Positions 26,361 through 33,920 of a DNA stretch of 64,000 nt are shown in pieces (within the stretch, counting starts at the first letter, position 1; the number at the start of each line of letters is the position of its first letter). The DNA lies in contig CALFJC010000096.1 in the NCBI GenBank assembly GCA_937877655.1, positions 6,118 through 70,117 of the forward strand, given 5' to 3'. The notes below the pieces were generated by a model. That model searched no databases and was not told where the DNA came from. It saw nothing but the letters and a program-made list of their open reading frames with translations. Position numbers and translations under genes: made by a program. This DNA comes from an uncultured Selenomonadales bacterium. GTDB lineage: Bacteria; Bacillota; Negativicutes; Selenomonadales; Selenomonadaceae.

Positions 26361-27986
26361 TTAACAAACATATTGAATACCCAGCTTATCGGCAATGGCT
26401 TTATCGGTCGAAACAAGCGCGTCGCTCCGTCCGACGGGCAACGAACTGTTGCCAATCGGAGCCATTAACTTGCGAAATTCGGCGTCGAAAGCCAAAACAT
26501 AGTCAACAATTCGCTGTGCGCCCCTGTCAACGTCCAATCTTTTAACCAAACGCGGATTTTGCGTACAAATTCCTGTCGGACATTTGCCCGTGTTGCAGGC
26601 GTTGCAACGTCCATTTTCATTTCCGACACAACCGAGCAACTGAATCAAAATTTTTCCGCAAAAAACGCCGTTCGCGCCTAAACAAATCATTTTAAACGCA
26701 TCAGCCGCCGCATTTCCCGTTAAACCGATTCCTCCGCCGCCGTAAAGAGGAATTTGTCCTTGCGAACCCTGTTCAACCGCCGCCAAATAGCAATCGCGAA
26801 TTTTTGATACGACGGGATGCCCCGTGTGGTCTAAAGAAATTTCATTCGCCGCTCCGGTGCCGCCTTGTATGCCGTCAATGAAAAATCCGCCGCAAATTTT
26901 GTACGGGTCGCGCAAAAGATTGTTATAAACCGAAACTGACGTTGAAGACGCCGCGCATTTAATTGCAACGGGGATTCTGAATCCAAACGCCGCATTTAAC
27001 GACAAATGCATTTTTTGAACCGATTCTTCGATTGAATACAGCCCTTGATGATTCGGCGGCGATGATAATGTCGCTTTCGGCACTCCGCGTATCGCTTGAA
27101 CGTGTGGAGCAACTTTTTCCGCCTGAAGTAAGCCTCCGTCGCCCGGTTTCGCACCTTGACCGATTTTTATTAAAATTCCTGCGGGATCTGTCTTCATTTT
27201 CGGCATTGCTTTGATTATTCTGTTCCAACCGAAGTGTCCCGACGCAATTTGGATTATAAAATACTTCAAATAGTCCGATTCCATGAGCGGAACGGGCATT
27301 CCGCCTTCGCCTGAACTCATTCGCACAGGTAAACCGCATTTTTCGTTCAAATATGCCGCCGCAAGTGCAACTGCCTCCCAAGCTCGCGTCGAAAGTGCTC
27401 CGATTGACATATCAGAGAAAATTAGCGGATAAATCCACCGAACGGGCGGAATTTTTTTGTTTGCGACCAATTTTCCGTCCGAAATTGTAAATGGAAGTTC
27501 TTTTGGCGATAAAATTCTTCCTAAAGGCGAGCGAATGTCAAAAGTGTGCCGAATTGAATCTAAAGACGGGTCTGTCATCTGCGAAATTCTTCCGACGATA
27601 ATTTTATCCAAAGTTCGTTGCGCATTTAAATTTGTGCGTCCGCCGCGCTTTATCGGGCGATTAAACAGCAAATTTCTGCGATTATCGGGATTTCTCACGG
27701 CGCGAATTGCATTATTCGGACAAACTCGCTCGCACATGCCGCAACCTCTGCACGCATTGTTAATTTCGGCAATTTGTTTGATTACGGGGATAGATTTTTG
27801 AATGTGAACTGGTTCGGGCTGATTTTCTTGCGAAAAAGTCATTGATTTACGCTGAACATCAACTTTAATCGCTTTAAAAGTGCATGAGGCGACGCAACTG
27901 CCGCACATTGTGCAACGCTCGGCATTATATTCAATTTTCCAAGGCAAATCGTTCGCCGAAATGTCTTGAACTCTTATTGTTTCCAT
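26361..27986 (-). CDS. Glutamate synthase FMN-domain subunit with ferredoxin domains
   Basis: A 541-residue protein of the archaeal-type/short GltB class. Two N-terminal 4Fe-4S motifs (CTMCGSCVASC, CRGCGMCERVC) precede the FMN-binding synthase barrel (LIFSDMSIGALSTRAWEAV, IKIGQGAKPGDGG, HTGHPVVSKIRD, GGGGIGLTGNAAADAFKM). A cysteine cluster CNACNTGKCPTGICTQNP fits the 3Fe-4S site. It overlaps the upstream glutaminase gene by 13 nt and precedes the GltD-like gene by 12 nt, so all three are one operon. As the class II amidotransferase domain is on its own gene, ammonia must be channelled between subunits. Confidence 0.9.
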   Translation of the reverse strand: METIRVQDISANDLPWKIEYNAERCTMCGSCVASCTFKAIKVDVQRKSMTFSQENQPEPVHIQKSIPVIKQIAEINNACRGCGMCERVCPNNAIRAVRNPDNRRNLLFNRPIKRGGRTNLNAQRTLDKIIVGRISQMTDPSLDSIRHTFDIRSPLGRILSPKELPFTISDGKLVANKKIPPVRWIYPLIFSDMSIGALSTRAWEAVALAAAYLNEKCGLPVRMSSGEGGMPVPLMESDYLKYFIIQIASGHFGWNRIIKAMPKMKTDPAGILIKIGQGAKPGDGGLLQAEKVAPHVQAIRGVPKATLSSPPNHQGLYSIEESVQKMHLSLNAAFGFRIPVAIKCAASSTSVSVYNNLLRDPYKICGGFFIDGIQGGTGAANEISLDHTGHPVVSKIRDCYLAAVEQGSQGQIPLYGGGGIGLTGNAAADAFKMICLGANGVFCGKILIQLLGCVGNENGRCNACNTGKCPTGICTQNPRLVKRLDVDRGAQRIVDYVLAFDAEFRKLMAPIGNSSLPVGRSDALVSTDKAIADKLGIQYVC

Positions 27987-29074
27987 CTCGTCACCTCCAA
28001 ATTGTTATTTATGACGACAACTTCGCGCTCGTTCGGATAAATATCGCGCTCAAAGTTTCTGTCGGGCAAAATTTCGTTTATTCCGCAGACTTCGGAAGAA
28101 ATTGCAATCGTAGTATCATCTCCGCCGACTACAACGGGTCTTAACTTCTTTGAATCGCAACAAGTCATCATTTTTCCGTCAGGCAAGCCCGCAATTATCG
28201 TATTCGGTCCGTTTATCTCCAAATGTGCCAGCGATTGGCGAATTGACAGTAAAATTTCTTTGTCGGGGCGATTTTCTATTTCTGCGAACGGTAACGGCGT
28301 AATTACGTGCTTATAATATGGAATTGACCATTTTAACTCGTGCAAAACGTAATGCAGCGTGTATAAAAAATTTTGCGAGTCAGATTCAAATCCGATGTAG
28401 CCGCGATGTAAATTCTTCTGAAACTCCTTATTTTTCGTGTAAAAAGTGTTTTCGCCGTTCGCGCACAGCGTATATCCTTGCAAAAAGAACGGATGAGCCG
28501 CATAACGCACGATTTTATAATTTGTATTCTGCCGACACTGCACAATTATATTTTTCGCCAGCAAAGTGCCGTTATCGTCCCAAAGTCGGAAATAAGTTGC
28601 AATATCTCGCGGGTCGCCTATCTCTTTTAGCGTCAAAACGTCTGGCCAAAAGGAATAAACATATCCTTGACCCGATTCAGTCAAAATTTTGCGCAATGCA
28701 AGCCGAGTATCGAGCAAAAGTGCCTCGCGACTGTCCTCGTCGTCGTAATGTTCGGGATAATCGTAGTTGCGGAAGATATAATACGGCATATTTTGAATAT
28801 CAAGACCTTTTTTCTTGTCGGGAACCGGCAACCACTCCGCCATTTTAACAAAATTCTGCGCGGACATGTAATCTTCGACCAAACGCGCTCCTTGTTTCGT
28901 GCAAGCCATTGAAAGCAGCGGTTTATCCTTGTAAAGCGAAAAAACGCCCGCTAAATCCTGCATGACCATTGCAAATCCCGAATTATCGTGCCCTTCCTGT
29001 TGCGGAAGCATTAATCGCAACGCTGTCGACGGAAAAATCGGTTTTTTGCTCTTTACCGCTCCGATTCTACACAT
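27974..29074 (-). CDS. Glutamate synthase glutaminase subunit (class II amidotransferase)
   Basis: A 366-residue N-terminal-nucleophile glutaminase. I chose ATG 29074 because it gives MCRIGAV, exposing Cys2 after methionine removal as class II amidotransferases require, and because GGAG lies 8 nt upstream; an earlier GTG would bury the Cys. Further family features are LPQQEGHDNSGFA and the acceptor-side GFESDSQNFLYTLHYVLHE. It is the first gene of the three-gene split glutamate synthase operon and likely co-regulated with amt and glnA. Confidence 0.88.
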   Translation of the reverse strand: MCRIGAVKSKKPIFPSTALRLMLPQQEGHDNSGFAMVMQDLAGVFSLYKDKPLLSMACTKQGARLVEDYMSAQNFVKMAEWLPVPDKKKGLDIQNMPYYIFRNYDYPEHYDDEDSREALLLDTRLALRKILTESGQGYVYSFWPDVLTLKEIGDPRDIATYFRLWDDNGTLLAKNIIVQCRQNTNYKIVRYAAHPFFLQGYTLCANGENTFYTKNKEFQKNLHRGYIGFESDSQNFLYTLHYVLHELKWSIPYYKHVITPLPFAEIENRPDKEILLSIRQSLAHLEINGPNTIIAGLPDGKMMTCCDSKKLRPVVVGGDDTTIAISSEVCGINEILPDRNFERDIYPNEREVVVINNNLEVTRWKQ

Positions 29075-29106
29075 TCTAACCACTCCAAAACATTTTTATC
29101 GTACTT

Positions 29107-29182
29107 CGCATATCATATTCGTTGTAGTTAGTCAAAAACCCTTTAGTTTTTTGTATACTTGCTTTTCAGATTGATGTATACA
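29107..29182 (-). promoter_or_regulatory. Putative promoter and TGTATAC half-sites of the glutamate synthase operon
   Basis: On the minus strand TTGACT (complement of 29130-29135), 17-bp spacer and a weak -10 TATGCG. Two TGTATAC motifs (29152-29158, 29175-29181) lie 78-108 nt before the start codon, the same distance as the TGTA-N8-TACA sites before amt and glnA. Neither forms the full palindrome, so membership in that regulon is tentative. Confidence 0.4.
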
Positions 29183-29184
29183 TA

Positions 29185-29219
29185 AAAAAACCCTCCGACT
29201 TTTGCCGAAGGGCTTTTTA
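29185..29219 (-). terminator. Terminator after the double-glycine-leader genes
   Basis: AAAAAAACCCTCCGAC..GCCGAAGGGCTTTTT hairpin just downstream of the gene ending at 29240. Confidence 0.75.
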
Positions 29220-29239
29220 ATTGCCGAGACGAATTTTTT

Positions 29240-29539
29240 TTACTTGGCGTCGAAATTTTTCCAGAAATCTTCGCGACTTACGCTTTCACCGTTTTTGTTG
29301 AAGTATTCATTGTTTTTCGCGCCGAAAATCGCCAATCCGCCGTGATCCTTGTACTTGTAGCCGAGATTATGAATTGTCTCACGCACTTTGGAAGAACTCA
29401 ATGCGTCCTCTGCGCTCAAAAGTCCGCGTTTAACCAGTTCTTCGCCGTCAGCGTACGTTTCGGCTCTGGTTCCGCCTGCCACGCCGTCAAGTTCCTCGTC
29501 GCTCATGATTTCGTCCGCGAATTTGTCTTTGTCAGCCAT
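29240..29539 (-). CDS. Double-glycine-leader small protein, unknown 76-residue cargo
   Basis: A 99-residue protein starting at ATG 29539 with an AGGAGA site; an upstream in-frame ATG has none. Residues 1-23 form a bacteriocin-type leader ([12 protein letters not shown] then [11 protein letters not shown]), the pattern recognised by C39-peptidase ABC exporters, which cut after the Gly-Gly. The cargo (TRAETYADGEELVKRG... to DFWKNFDAK) is hydrophilic with no cysteine pairs and matches no family I recognise. The leader, ribosome site and promoter region are almost identical to those of the IF-1-like gene at 29624. No exporter gene lies in the window. Confidence 0.7.
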   Translation of the reverse strand: MADKDKFADEIMSDEELDGVAGGTRAETYADGEELVKRGLLSAEDALSSSKVRETIHNLGYKYKDHGGLAIFGAKNNEYFNKNGESVSREDFWKNFDAK

Positions 29540-29615
29540 TTTTATCAGTCTCCTTTCTGTTTTCATTCCTTTATACGTCTCAAAATCCATTTCGTTACAA
29601 CTTTAGCAGAAAAAT
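29471..29615 (-). repeat. Duplicated promoter/leader cassette, copy A
   Basis: About 145 bp covering the 5' untranslated region, ribosome site and 23-codon leader, nearly identical to 29828-29971. Similarity stops at the Gly-Gly codons on one side and at an AAAAAT run on the other. Confidence 0.85.
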
Positions 29616-29623
29616 GAACGAAA

Positions 29624-29896
29624 TTATTTGGAACGGTAGGTAATTCGTCCGCGAGTCAAGTCGTTTGGGTTCTGCTCAATCGTAACTTTGTCGCCGGGAT
29701 GAATGCGGATAAAATTCATGCGGAGTTTGCCGGAAATATGCGCCAGAACTTTTTGACCGTTTTCCAACTCCACTTGGAACATTGCGTTGGGCAGTGCCTC
29801 CAAGACTTTGCCACCTACTTCGGTGGCTCCGCCTACAACGCCGTCAAGTTCCTCGTCGCTCATGATTTCGTCCGCGAATTTGTCTTTATCAGCCAT
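29624..29896 (-). CDS. infA: IF-1-like protein with N-terminal double-glycine leader
   Basis: A 90-residue fusion. Residues 1-23 are the same bacteriocin-type leader as in the neighbouring gene (ending [10 protein letters not shown]). Residues ~28-90 are an almost complete translation initiation factor IF-1 S1/OB fold: [52 protein letters not shown]. The usual IF-1 start (M-S/A-K-E-D-V-I-E) is missing and there is no internal ATG, GTG or TTG with a ribosome site before the core, so the leader must be translated. It could be an exported or moonlighting IF-1 copy, or a working IF-1 that captured a leader. A normal infA is expected in the ribosomal-protein operon elsewhere. Confidence 0.75.
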   Translation of the reverse strand: MADKDKFADEIMSDEELDGVVGGATEVGGKVLEALPNAMFQVELENGQKVLAHISGKLRMNFIRIHPGDKVTIEQNPNDLTRGRITYRSK

Positions 29897-29971
29897 TTTA
29901 TCAGCCTCCTTTCTGTTTTCATTCCTTTATACGTCTCAAAATCCATTTCGTTACAAGTTTAGCAGAAAAAT
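29828..29971 (-). repeat. Duplicated promoter/leader cassette, copy B
   Basis: Second copy of the 144-bp cassette, preceding the IF-1-like cargo. The two copies differ at only a few positions, including GTAGGC/GCAGGC in the last leader codons and one inserted base between ribosome site and ATG. Confidence 0.85.
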
Positions 29972-30154
29972 TTTTGTTTTGGCAGTTAAAACCCTCCGAC
30001 AAGTCGCCGAATGGCTGATTCGACAACTTTTTAAAGTTTTTGCGTCGTGTTGTTTCTCGCCTTCCGCAATATCAGTAAAAATTACGATTAAAATCGCGAT
30101 TATGAACGATAAAAGCAGAATTAAAACATTTTTCAGCGTAAATTTAGCTTTCAT
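29951..30154 (-). CDS. Possible small membrane protein downstream of esterase
   Basis: A 67-codon frame starting at ATG 30154, overlapping the esterase stop by 11 nt. Residues 9-28 (NVLILLLSFIIAILIVIFTD) would be one membrane helix; the C-terminal half is basic with two Cys. No clear ribosome site is seen inside the esterase 3' end, and the frame runs through a decayed CCCTCCGAC-type terminator into the cassette copy B promoter region. It may be real and translationally coupled, or chance. I do not recognise it. Confidence 0.3.
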   Translation of the reverse strand: MKAKFTLKNVLILLLSFIIAILIVIFTDIAEGEKQHDAKTLKSCRISHSATCRRVLTAKTKIFLLNL

Positions 30155-31709
30155 AGACGTAACGCAACGCATTTAAGTTATCAGTGTTCAAATCTTTGTG
30201 CAGGACGCATTTTTTTGAGTTTAACTCCATAGTTTGGCGATTTTGAGCAGTATATTTCTCCCAGTGCGGAATAAATTCGTTGTTCGGGTTGCCCGTAGCC
30301 GCAAATGCCGCCCATGACGCTTGAACTTGCTTAACAAGATTCTGCGGAGGATTCTGATGAAGTATCTCCGGATTGTTGAAGGTAAAAGGCAAGTCAAGCG
30401 CGTGACATGAACGCAAAATTTCAATCGGCGATAATTCACTGAACAAATAAAAGTAAACGTCTTCAAATTTCGATTGATATTCCGCCGCAACTTCTTGACC
30501 AACGCGCCAATCAACTTGCGTCGCAAAGTCGCCGTAAGTATCATAGGTATCGGGACGATTTTTAAGCCATTTTTTATAAACTTCTTCGTTCGTTTGTTTT
30601 TTGTAGCTTGAAAATATTGGCGAACTTTTTTCAGGCTCTGCGCGGAAATGTTCAAAGAGTTTTTCATCAGCCATCAAGAAACAACGCCATTCGTCGGCAG
30701 TATTGCCCGTTAAAAATTTAATTCCACGTGCCGCGCCGTCTTTGAGTGCTTGCAAAGGATTTTTAGGCAAAAATTTCCCGTCGCATGTAGGAAAATAATC
30801 ACCAAGACTTAAACCGCGAGCATCTGCCAGCTCAAAGTAAATATTTTTGATTTCGTCGGAAGATTTTTTCACAAGGTCGCCCATTTTTTTCGCACCGCTC
30901 ATTTCCATGAACATTTCTGCAAGTTTTGCGGATTTCTCAGGCTTGTGATAGAAATCAAGATGACCGGACTGCATAATTGCTTTTTGGAAAAGATTTTTTG
31001 CGTCTGGCGTAACAGTCAGCAACATACAGGAGATTGAGCCGGCACTTTCGCCGAAAATCGTAATATTGCTTGGGTCGCCGCCGAATTGAGCGATATTTTC
31101 CTTAACCCAATTCAAAGCCGCAACTTGGTCTTTCAAACCCAGATAGCCGCTGTCCTCAAAGCTTGAATCAATCGCCGCGAAGTTCATAAAGCCGAAAACA
31201 TTCATGCGATAATCAAAACTCACCAAAATAACGTCATTTGCCGCCGCAAAATTGCTTCCGTAATAAAGAGGGTCGCTCGCGCTTTCAAATGCAAATGCGC
31301 CGCCATGAATGAACACCATAACGGGCAAATTTTTCTTTTCGGAGCGTTTCCAAATGTTGAGCGTCAAGCAGTCTTCACTTTGCGGAATTTCAGAGGCATC
31401 CGCTATAGGGTCGCTGATTTGAATCTCCTTAAAGCCGAATTTTTTCGCGTCGAAAGTTTTATTTGACGGTTTTAACGGTTGAGGAGCTTGCCAACGCAAT
31501 TTTCCGACGGGCGGTTGAGCAAATGGGATACCGAGCCACGTTTTTACGCCTTTTTCGTCCACAAAACCGTTAAAAGTGCCGTAACGAGTCTTGACAGCGC
31601 AATTATCGGCGGCAAAAACTTTTTCCGGCAAAATTCCAACCGTATTGACTGCCAAAAAGCCAAGCGCGGCTGTTTTTATGAAATCTCTGCGCGTTAAGTC
31701 TTGAAACAT
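30144..31709 (-). CDS. Tat-exported type-B carboxylesterase
   Basis: A 521-residue alpha/beta-hydrolase of the para-nitrobenzyl esterase/carboxylesterase B family. The N-terminus carries a twin-arginine signal (TRRDFIK at 6-12, then hydrophobic AALGFLAVNTVGIL), indicating folded export. The oxyanion-hole HGGAF is at 135-139 and the nucleophile Ser222 is in GESAGS; the family motif EDCLTLNIW is at 112-120. It would hydrolyse esters outside the cytoplasm; the substrate is unknown. It is preceded by a promoter-like TTGCTT-N17-TATAAT and by a 20-codon frame with a perfect ribosome site. Confidence 0.9.
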   Translation of the reverse strand: MFQDLTRRDFIKTAALGFLAVNTVGILPEKVFAADNCAVKTRYGTFNGFVDEKGVKTWLGIPFAQPPVGKLRWQAPQPLKPSNKTFDAKKFGFKEIQISDPIADASEIPQSEDCLTLNIWKRSEKKNLPVMVFIHGGAFAFESASDPLYYGSNFAAANDVILVSFDYRMNVFGFMNFAAIDSSFEDSGYLGLKDQVAALNWVKENIAQFGGDPSNITIFGESAGSISCMLLTVTPDAKNLFQKAIMQSGHLDFYHKPEKSAKLAEMFMEMSGAKKMGDLVKKSSDEIKNIYFELADARGLSLGDYFPTCDGKFLPKNPLQALKDGAARGIKFLTGNTADEWRCFLMADEKLFEHFRAEPEKSSPIFSSYKKQTNEEVYKKWLKNRPDTYDTYGDFATQVDWRVGQEVAAEYQSKFEDVYFYLFSELSPIEILRSCHALDLPFTFNNPEILHQNPPQNLVKQVQASWAAFAATGNPNNEFIPHWEKYTAQNRQTMELNSKKCVLHKDLNTDNLNALRYVYES

Positions 31710-31724
31710 AGCCTCACAACCTTT

Positions 31725-31787
31725 TTAATAAAAATGTTCCATTCGCATTATATTAGCTTTCATTTCGTCAAGCAATGCAGGTTCCAA
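31725..31787 (-). CDS. Putative 20-residue leader peptide upstream of esterase
   Basis: TTG-initiated 20-codon frame (MEPALLDEMKANIMRMEHFY) with an exceptionally strong Shine-Dalgarno AAAGGAGGTGA (complement of about 31791-31802), ending 15 nt before the esterase ATG. It could be a regulatory or coupling peptide. A TTGCTT-N17-TATAAT promoter match lies inside it, so at most one of the two readings dominates. Confidence 0.35.
   Translation of the reverse strand: MEPALLDEMKANIMRMEHFY
31747..31775 (-). promoter_or_regulatory. Putative esterase promoter
   Basis: Minus-strand TTGCTT (31770-31775), 17-bp spacer, TATAAT (31747-31752), 38 nt before ATG 31709. Confidence 0.45.
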
Positions 31788-31828
31788 AATGTCACCTCCT
31801 TTTAGGCGGCGAAATTATTATTTTGCAA

Positions 31829-31867
31829 CGAAAAAACCCTCCGACTTGCCGCCGAAGGGCTTTTTTA
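31829..31867 (-). terminator. glnA terminator
   Basis: AAAAAACCCTCCGACTTGCC..GCCGAAGGGCTTTTTT hairpin, the recurring stem type, 55 nt beyond the glnA stop. Confidence 0.8.
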
Positions 31868-31921
31868 TCATTTGTCTCCGTAATGAAAATTGCGCCGACA
31901 TGCAATTTTCACTTCGCCGAT

Positions 31922-33805
31922 TTAAATATTATTTCTGACGTATTCTTCATTAAGGCGTTTAAGTTCCTCAATCTTGTCGTACATTTCAACCTGCAATTTT
32001 GACGCCGTTGCGAAGTCGCCGTTGTTCAAAGCGTTGGTAAGGCGCGTGAAGAGCGATTTTTTATCGATAGAATCCTTCGCGAGGTATTCGCGAGCGTCTT
32101 TAAGCTTGTTCCAGTTGTAAGAATCTTGGTCAGTGCGGGAATTACTTTCGATAAGGCGAGCTTTGCGAACGATATTGCGCATTTCGGGCAGAATTCTTGC
32201 GATAATTTCAGTTTTCCAACGAAGCAACGCGCCTTCCTTGAAAGATTTGATAATTTGGTTGCGAAGAGCTCCGCCGGCAGTGATAACCTTAACTTTTGCG
32301 GGATAATTGTCGAAAGCCTGCATATTTTCCCAAACGGTGGCGGGCGGTGCTCCAAACATTGCGTCGCGCTCGTCTGCCGTATAATCCTCAAAAACATCAG
32401 CCTCTGAACGGTATGCGCGGGCTTTTTCGAGATAAAAACCGTCCTGACCCGCCTTTTTGCTGAGTTCGGTAAGCAAATCAACCGAATTTTTCTCTACAGC
32501 GTAGCGAATGCCGTCCAAAATCGCCGAATAACACGCCGCAAGCACAAGATAAGTGTTTGTGTAAGGATTGCAGGCGCGAAGTTCAAAGCGAGTTGCCATC
32601 GGATTTTTCAAGTCGCGAATCAAACCCGCCAAAATCGTTCTGTTGCGGCTGGGAATTTTTGGCGTATGTCCAAGTGAAGTCACGATACAAACGGGAGCCT
32701 CAAAACCTGGTTTTAATCTGTTCAAAGAATCGTTTGTCGCGCTGACGAAGGGATTTATAACTTCATAATTTTTCAGCAAGCCCATAATCGCGCCGTAACC
32801 GACTGCGTTCATAAAATCTTCGTAAGGATTCTTCGCGGCGAACAAATTATGGATTTTTCCGTCTGAAGTAATTGCCGCAAGCCCGATATGCGTATGTTCG
32901 CCGTTGCCCGCGAGTCCGATCATTGGTTTTGCCTTAAAACTGACTTCGAGCCCTTCTGCGCGGAAAATTTCTTTAACAATCGTGCGAACAAACATTTCAT
33001 TATCGGCGGCTTGAACGGCATCCGCGAATTTCCAATCAATTTCGAGCTGTTCGCAGACGTGAGTTAAATGACCCGCCTCGTCAATCTGCGCTTTGAGTCC
33101 GCCAACTTCTTTATGACCCATTTCGACGCCGAAACCGTATTTATCAAGTTCAATAACGCATTTTTCCAACGCACAACGAACCGCGCCGTGTGTCCTTTGC
33201 CAATATTGCTCCTGCATGACTTGCGACGCGCTCATTTCTTCGATTGCGGCTTCTTCGAGCGGAGTTTTTACCCAAAATTCCAATTCAGTTGCCGAAGTGA
33301 AAACAATATCGGTTATGTCGTTGCCGCTGACTTCCAAGCCGTCAATTTCGGGCTGTTTGTGAAATAAATCGACGAGTTCACGCTTGACGAAGGCTAAAGT
33401 ATCGGTAAGAATTGCGCGGGAGTCAACTCGCTTTCCTTCATGAATCAAAAAGCTCGGAATTCGGAGCGTCCCGACGGGGCAATCAGTTTCTTCGTCGAGA
33501 TATTCGTAATTGTAATCTACGAACCAATTAACCGACGGGTCGACAGGCATATCGACTTTTGCGTTGTTCAAAGTGGCAATTCCCGGCAACACGACGCTTG
33601 AGCCGTCCGTTTGAACTGCGCGCCCGGCGTAAAATTCATCAATGTCCTTGAGAAAAAGGCGCACGGGAATTTTTTCATCGGTATCATTGCCCGCGAGATC
33701 AATCCCGACCAGCGACACGAATTTTATTTCGGGGTGTTCGCGCAACTGTTTGATAATCTCTTCCTTCGGAGTATTCGCTTGGATTCTGTAAAGCAAATTT
33801 TTCAT
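31922..33805 (-). CDS. glnA: Glutamine synthetase (large form)
   Basis: A 627-residue glutamine synthetase making glutamine from glutamate, ammonia and ATP. The catalytic core is recognisable: VFTSATELEFWVK, the ammonia/metal segment AGNGEHTHIGL, SRNRTILAGLIRD and the C-terminal ATRFELRACNPYTNTYLVLAA. It is about 180 residues longer than standard GS type I owing to a helical C-terminal extension (LFTRLTNALNNGDFATASKLQVEMYDKIEELKRL), as in large clostridial enzymes; it lacks the full length of GS type III. It completes the nitrogen block with amt-glnK and glutamate synthase. The promoter and palindrome upstream match those of amt. Confidence 0.92.
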   Translation of the reverse strand: MKNLLYRIQANTPKEEIIKQLREHPEIKFVSLVGIDLAGNDTDEKIPVRLFLKDIDEFYAGRAVQTDGSSVVLPGIATLNNAKVDMPVDPSVNWFVDYNYEYLDEETDCPVGTLRIPSFLIHEGKRVDSRAILTDTLAFVKRELVDLFHKQPEIDGLEVSGNDITDIVFTSATELEFWVKTPLEEAAIEEMSASQVMQEQYWQRTHGAVRCALEKCVIELDKYGFGVEMGHKEVGGLKAQIDEAGHLTHVCEQLEIDWKFADAVQAADNEMFVRTIVKEIFRAEGLEVSFKAKPMIGLAGNGEHTHIGLAAITSDGKIHNLFAAKNPYEDFMNAVGYGAIMGLLKNYEVINPFVSATNDSLNRLKPGFEAPVCIVTSLGHTPKIPSRNRTILAGLIRDLKNPMATRFELRACNPYTNTYLVLAACYSAILDGIRYAVEKNSVDLLTELSKKAGQDGFYLEKARAYRSEADVFEDYTADERDAMFGAPPATVWENMQAFDNYPAKVKVITAGGALRNQIIKSFKEGALLRWKTEIIARILPEMRNIVRKARLIESNSRTDQDSYNWNKLKDAREYLAKDSIDKKSLFTRLTNALNNGDFATASKLQVEMYDKIEELKRLNEEYVRNNI

Positions 33806-33856
33806 TCAAAACACCTGCCTGCAAAAATTTTTATCCTAAATTGATTTACAAGGCGT

Positions 33857-33885
33857 ATTATAATTTTGTTATGATTGACTGTCAA
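33857..33885 (-). promoter_or_regulatory. glnA promoter
   Basis: Minus strand TTGACA (33880-33885), exact 17-bp spacer, TATAAT (33857-33862): a full consensus promoter. Confidence 0.8.
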
Positions 33886-33897
33886 TCTTTGCAAAAA

Positions 33898-33913
33898 TGT
33901 ATACGCTAATACA
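33898..33913. promoter_or_regulatory. TGTA-N8-TACA palindrome upstream of glnA
   Basis: TGTATACGCTAATACA, 12 nt upstream of the -35 box. It shares the arms and position of the amt site. The arrangement GTA-N8-TAC is that of NtcA-type CRP-family sites. Confidence 0.6.
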
Positions 33914-33920
33914 TTGAACA

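Noticed and set aside
33898..33913. GlnR/TnrA box upstream of glnA
   Set aside because: The consensus TGTNA-N7-TNACA is not met: the fifth base is T and the spacing is one base shorter; TGTA-N8-TACA fits better.
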